The notes below the pieces were generated by a model. That model was not told the origin of the DNA, ran no database searches, and saw only the letters and a program-made list of their open reading frames with translations. A program made the position numbers and the translations under genes. Shown here piece by piece: positions 63,785 through 64,000 of a stretch of 64,000 nucleotides of DNA. The number at the start of each line of letters is the position of its first letter. Position 1 is the first letter of the stretch. The stretch is from JANRJY01 sp033763735. GTDB lineage: Bacteria; Bacteroidota; Bacteroidia; Cytophagales; UBA9547. The stretch is from NCBI GenBank assembly GCA_033763735.1, contig JANRJY010000103.1, positions 1-64,000 on the forward strand, given 5' to 3'.

Positions 63785-64000
63785 ATGAAAAAAACTTTTT
63801 ACTTGATAGGCTTATTTTTGTTTTCATTGTTTGGGAACGCTTATAATGAATATATAACTTCAGATAATAAGAAAATTGCAATTTTTAATGAAAAATGGTT
63901 TGAAGATACAAGCAAACAAATTTTACCTGAACAAGCATTAATAAATAGTAATCAATGGAAAGATGCAGTTATAGGTACTGCTTTTTCAGGAGAAAAACCA
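63785..64000 (+). CDS. Start of an exported protein, cut by window edge
   Basis: Seventy-two codons are visible. A signal-peptide-like 'TFYLIGLFLFSLFGNAY' (ending near residue 22) is followed by a mature part beginning 'NEYITSDNKKIAIFNEKWF'. The frame is open to the window end. No family can be named from this much. Confidence 0.65.
   Translation, partial: MKKTFYLIGLFLFSLFGNAYNEYITSDNKKIAIFNEKWFEDTSKQILPEQALINSNQWKDAVIGTAFSGEKP

Overview
The window reads as one contiguous piece of a low-GC Bacteroidota chromosome. Three things point there. There are several type IX secretion system (T9SS) cargo proteins with type A or type B C-terminal sorting domains, one of them next to a PorP/SprF-family membrane protein. 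Promoters match the Bacteroidota pattern TTTG-N(about 19)-TAnnTTTG. The arginine pathway uses an acylornithine carbamoyltransferase (ArgF') instead of ornithine carbamoyltransferase. No rRNA, tRNA, CRISPR array or intact insertion sequence was seen.

Layout. 1-3.6 kb: the 3' part of a T9SS type B protein, its PorP/SprF neighbour and an outer-membrane barrel protein. 3.6-6.9 kb: OsmC-like protein (minus strand), xylose isomerase, a TerB-like protein and a sirtuin. 7.0-14.7 kb: two large T9SS type B multidomain proteins (LamG and PKD-like; CBM9-like and PKD-like), apparently co-transcribed with murB. 15.3-17.0 kb (minus): polyprenyl diphosphate synthase and a PlsC-type acyltransferase. 17.0-27.7 kb: arginine genes argC, argD, argF', argB and argE, all on the minus strand, separated or followed by three toxin-antitoxin modules (Xre/ParS-RES, RHH-MazF, DUF6364-PIN), an unknown membrane protein, a GT35-like glucan phosphorylase homologue and a sigma-factor remnant. 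A 46-codon lipoprotein-like gene overlaps the argC start. 27.8-29.1 kb: kynurenine 3-monooxygenase.

29.5-53.3 kb (minus) is one uninterrupted 7,947-codon gene for a giant secreted repeat protein with a signal peptide and a type A T9SS tail. It is followed by a small six-cysteine protein with a C-terminal membrane segment. This giant gene is the main feature of the window. It holds a large internal duplication with a near-identical 660-bp block, and recurring Trp-Asn motifs that divide it into about nine modules. 53.6-64 kb (plus): lepA, a lipoprotein, folD, a Uma2-type nuclease, queE, a small coiled-coil/TM protein, a small lipoprotein, gyrA, two tandem TPR paralogues and the start of a further gene.

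How it fits together. The T9SS cargo genes describe a cell with a large investment in surface adhesins, probably for gliding, attachment or polymer binding. The arg cluster supplies most of the acylated arginine route, and ArgF' carries an unusual specificity residue (Val90). The toxin-antitoxin modules have their own promoters and sit in the gaps between arg genes. Several start codons were moved inward because a promoter -7 box lies at or just upstream of the longer start.
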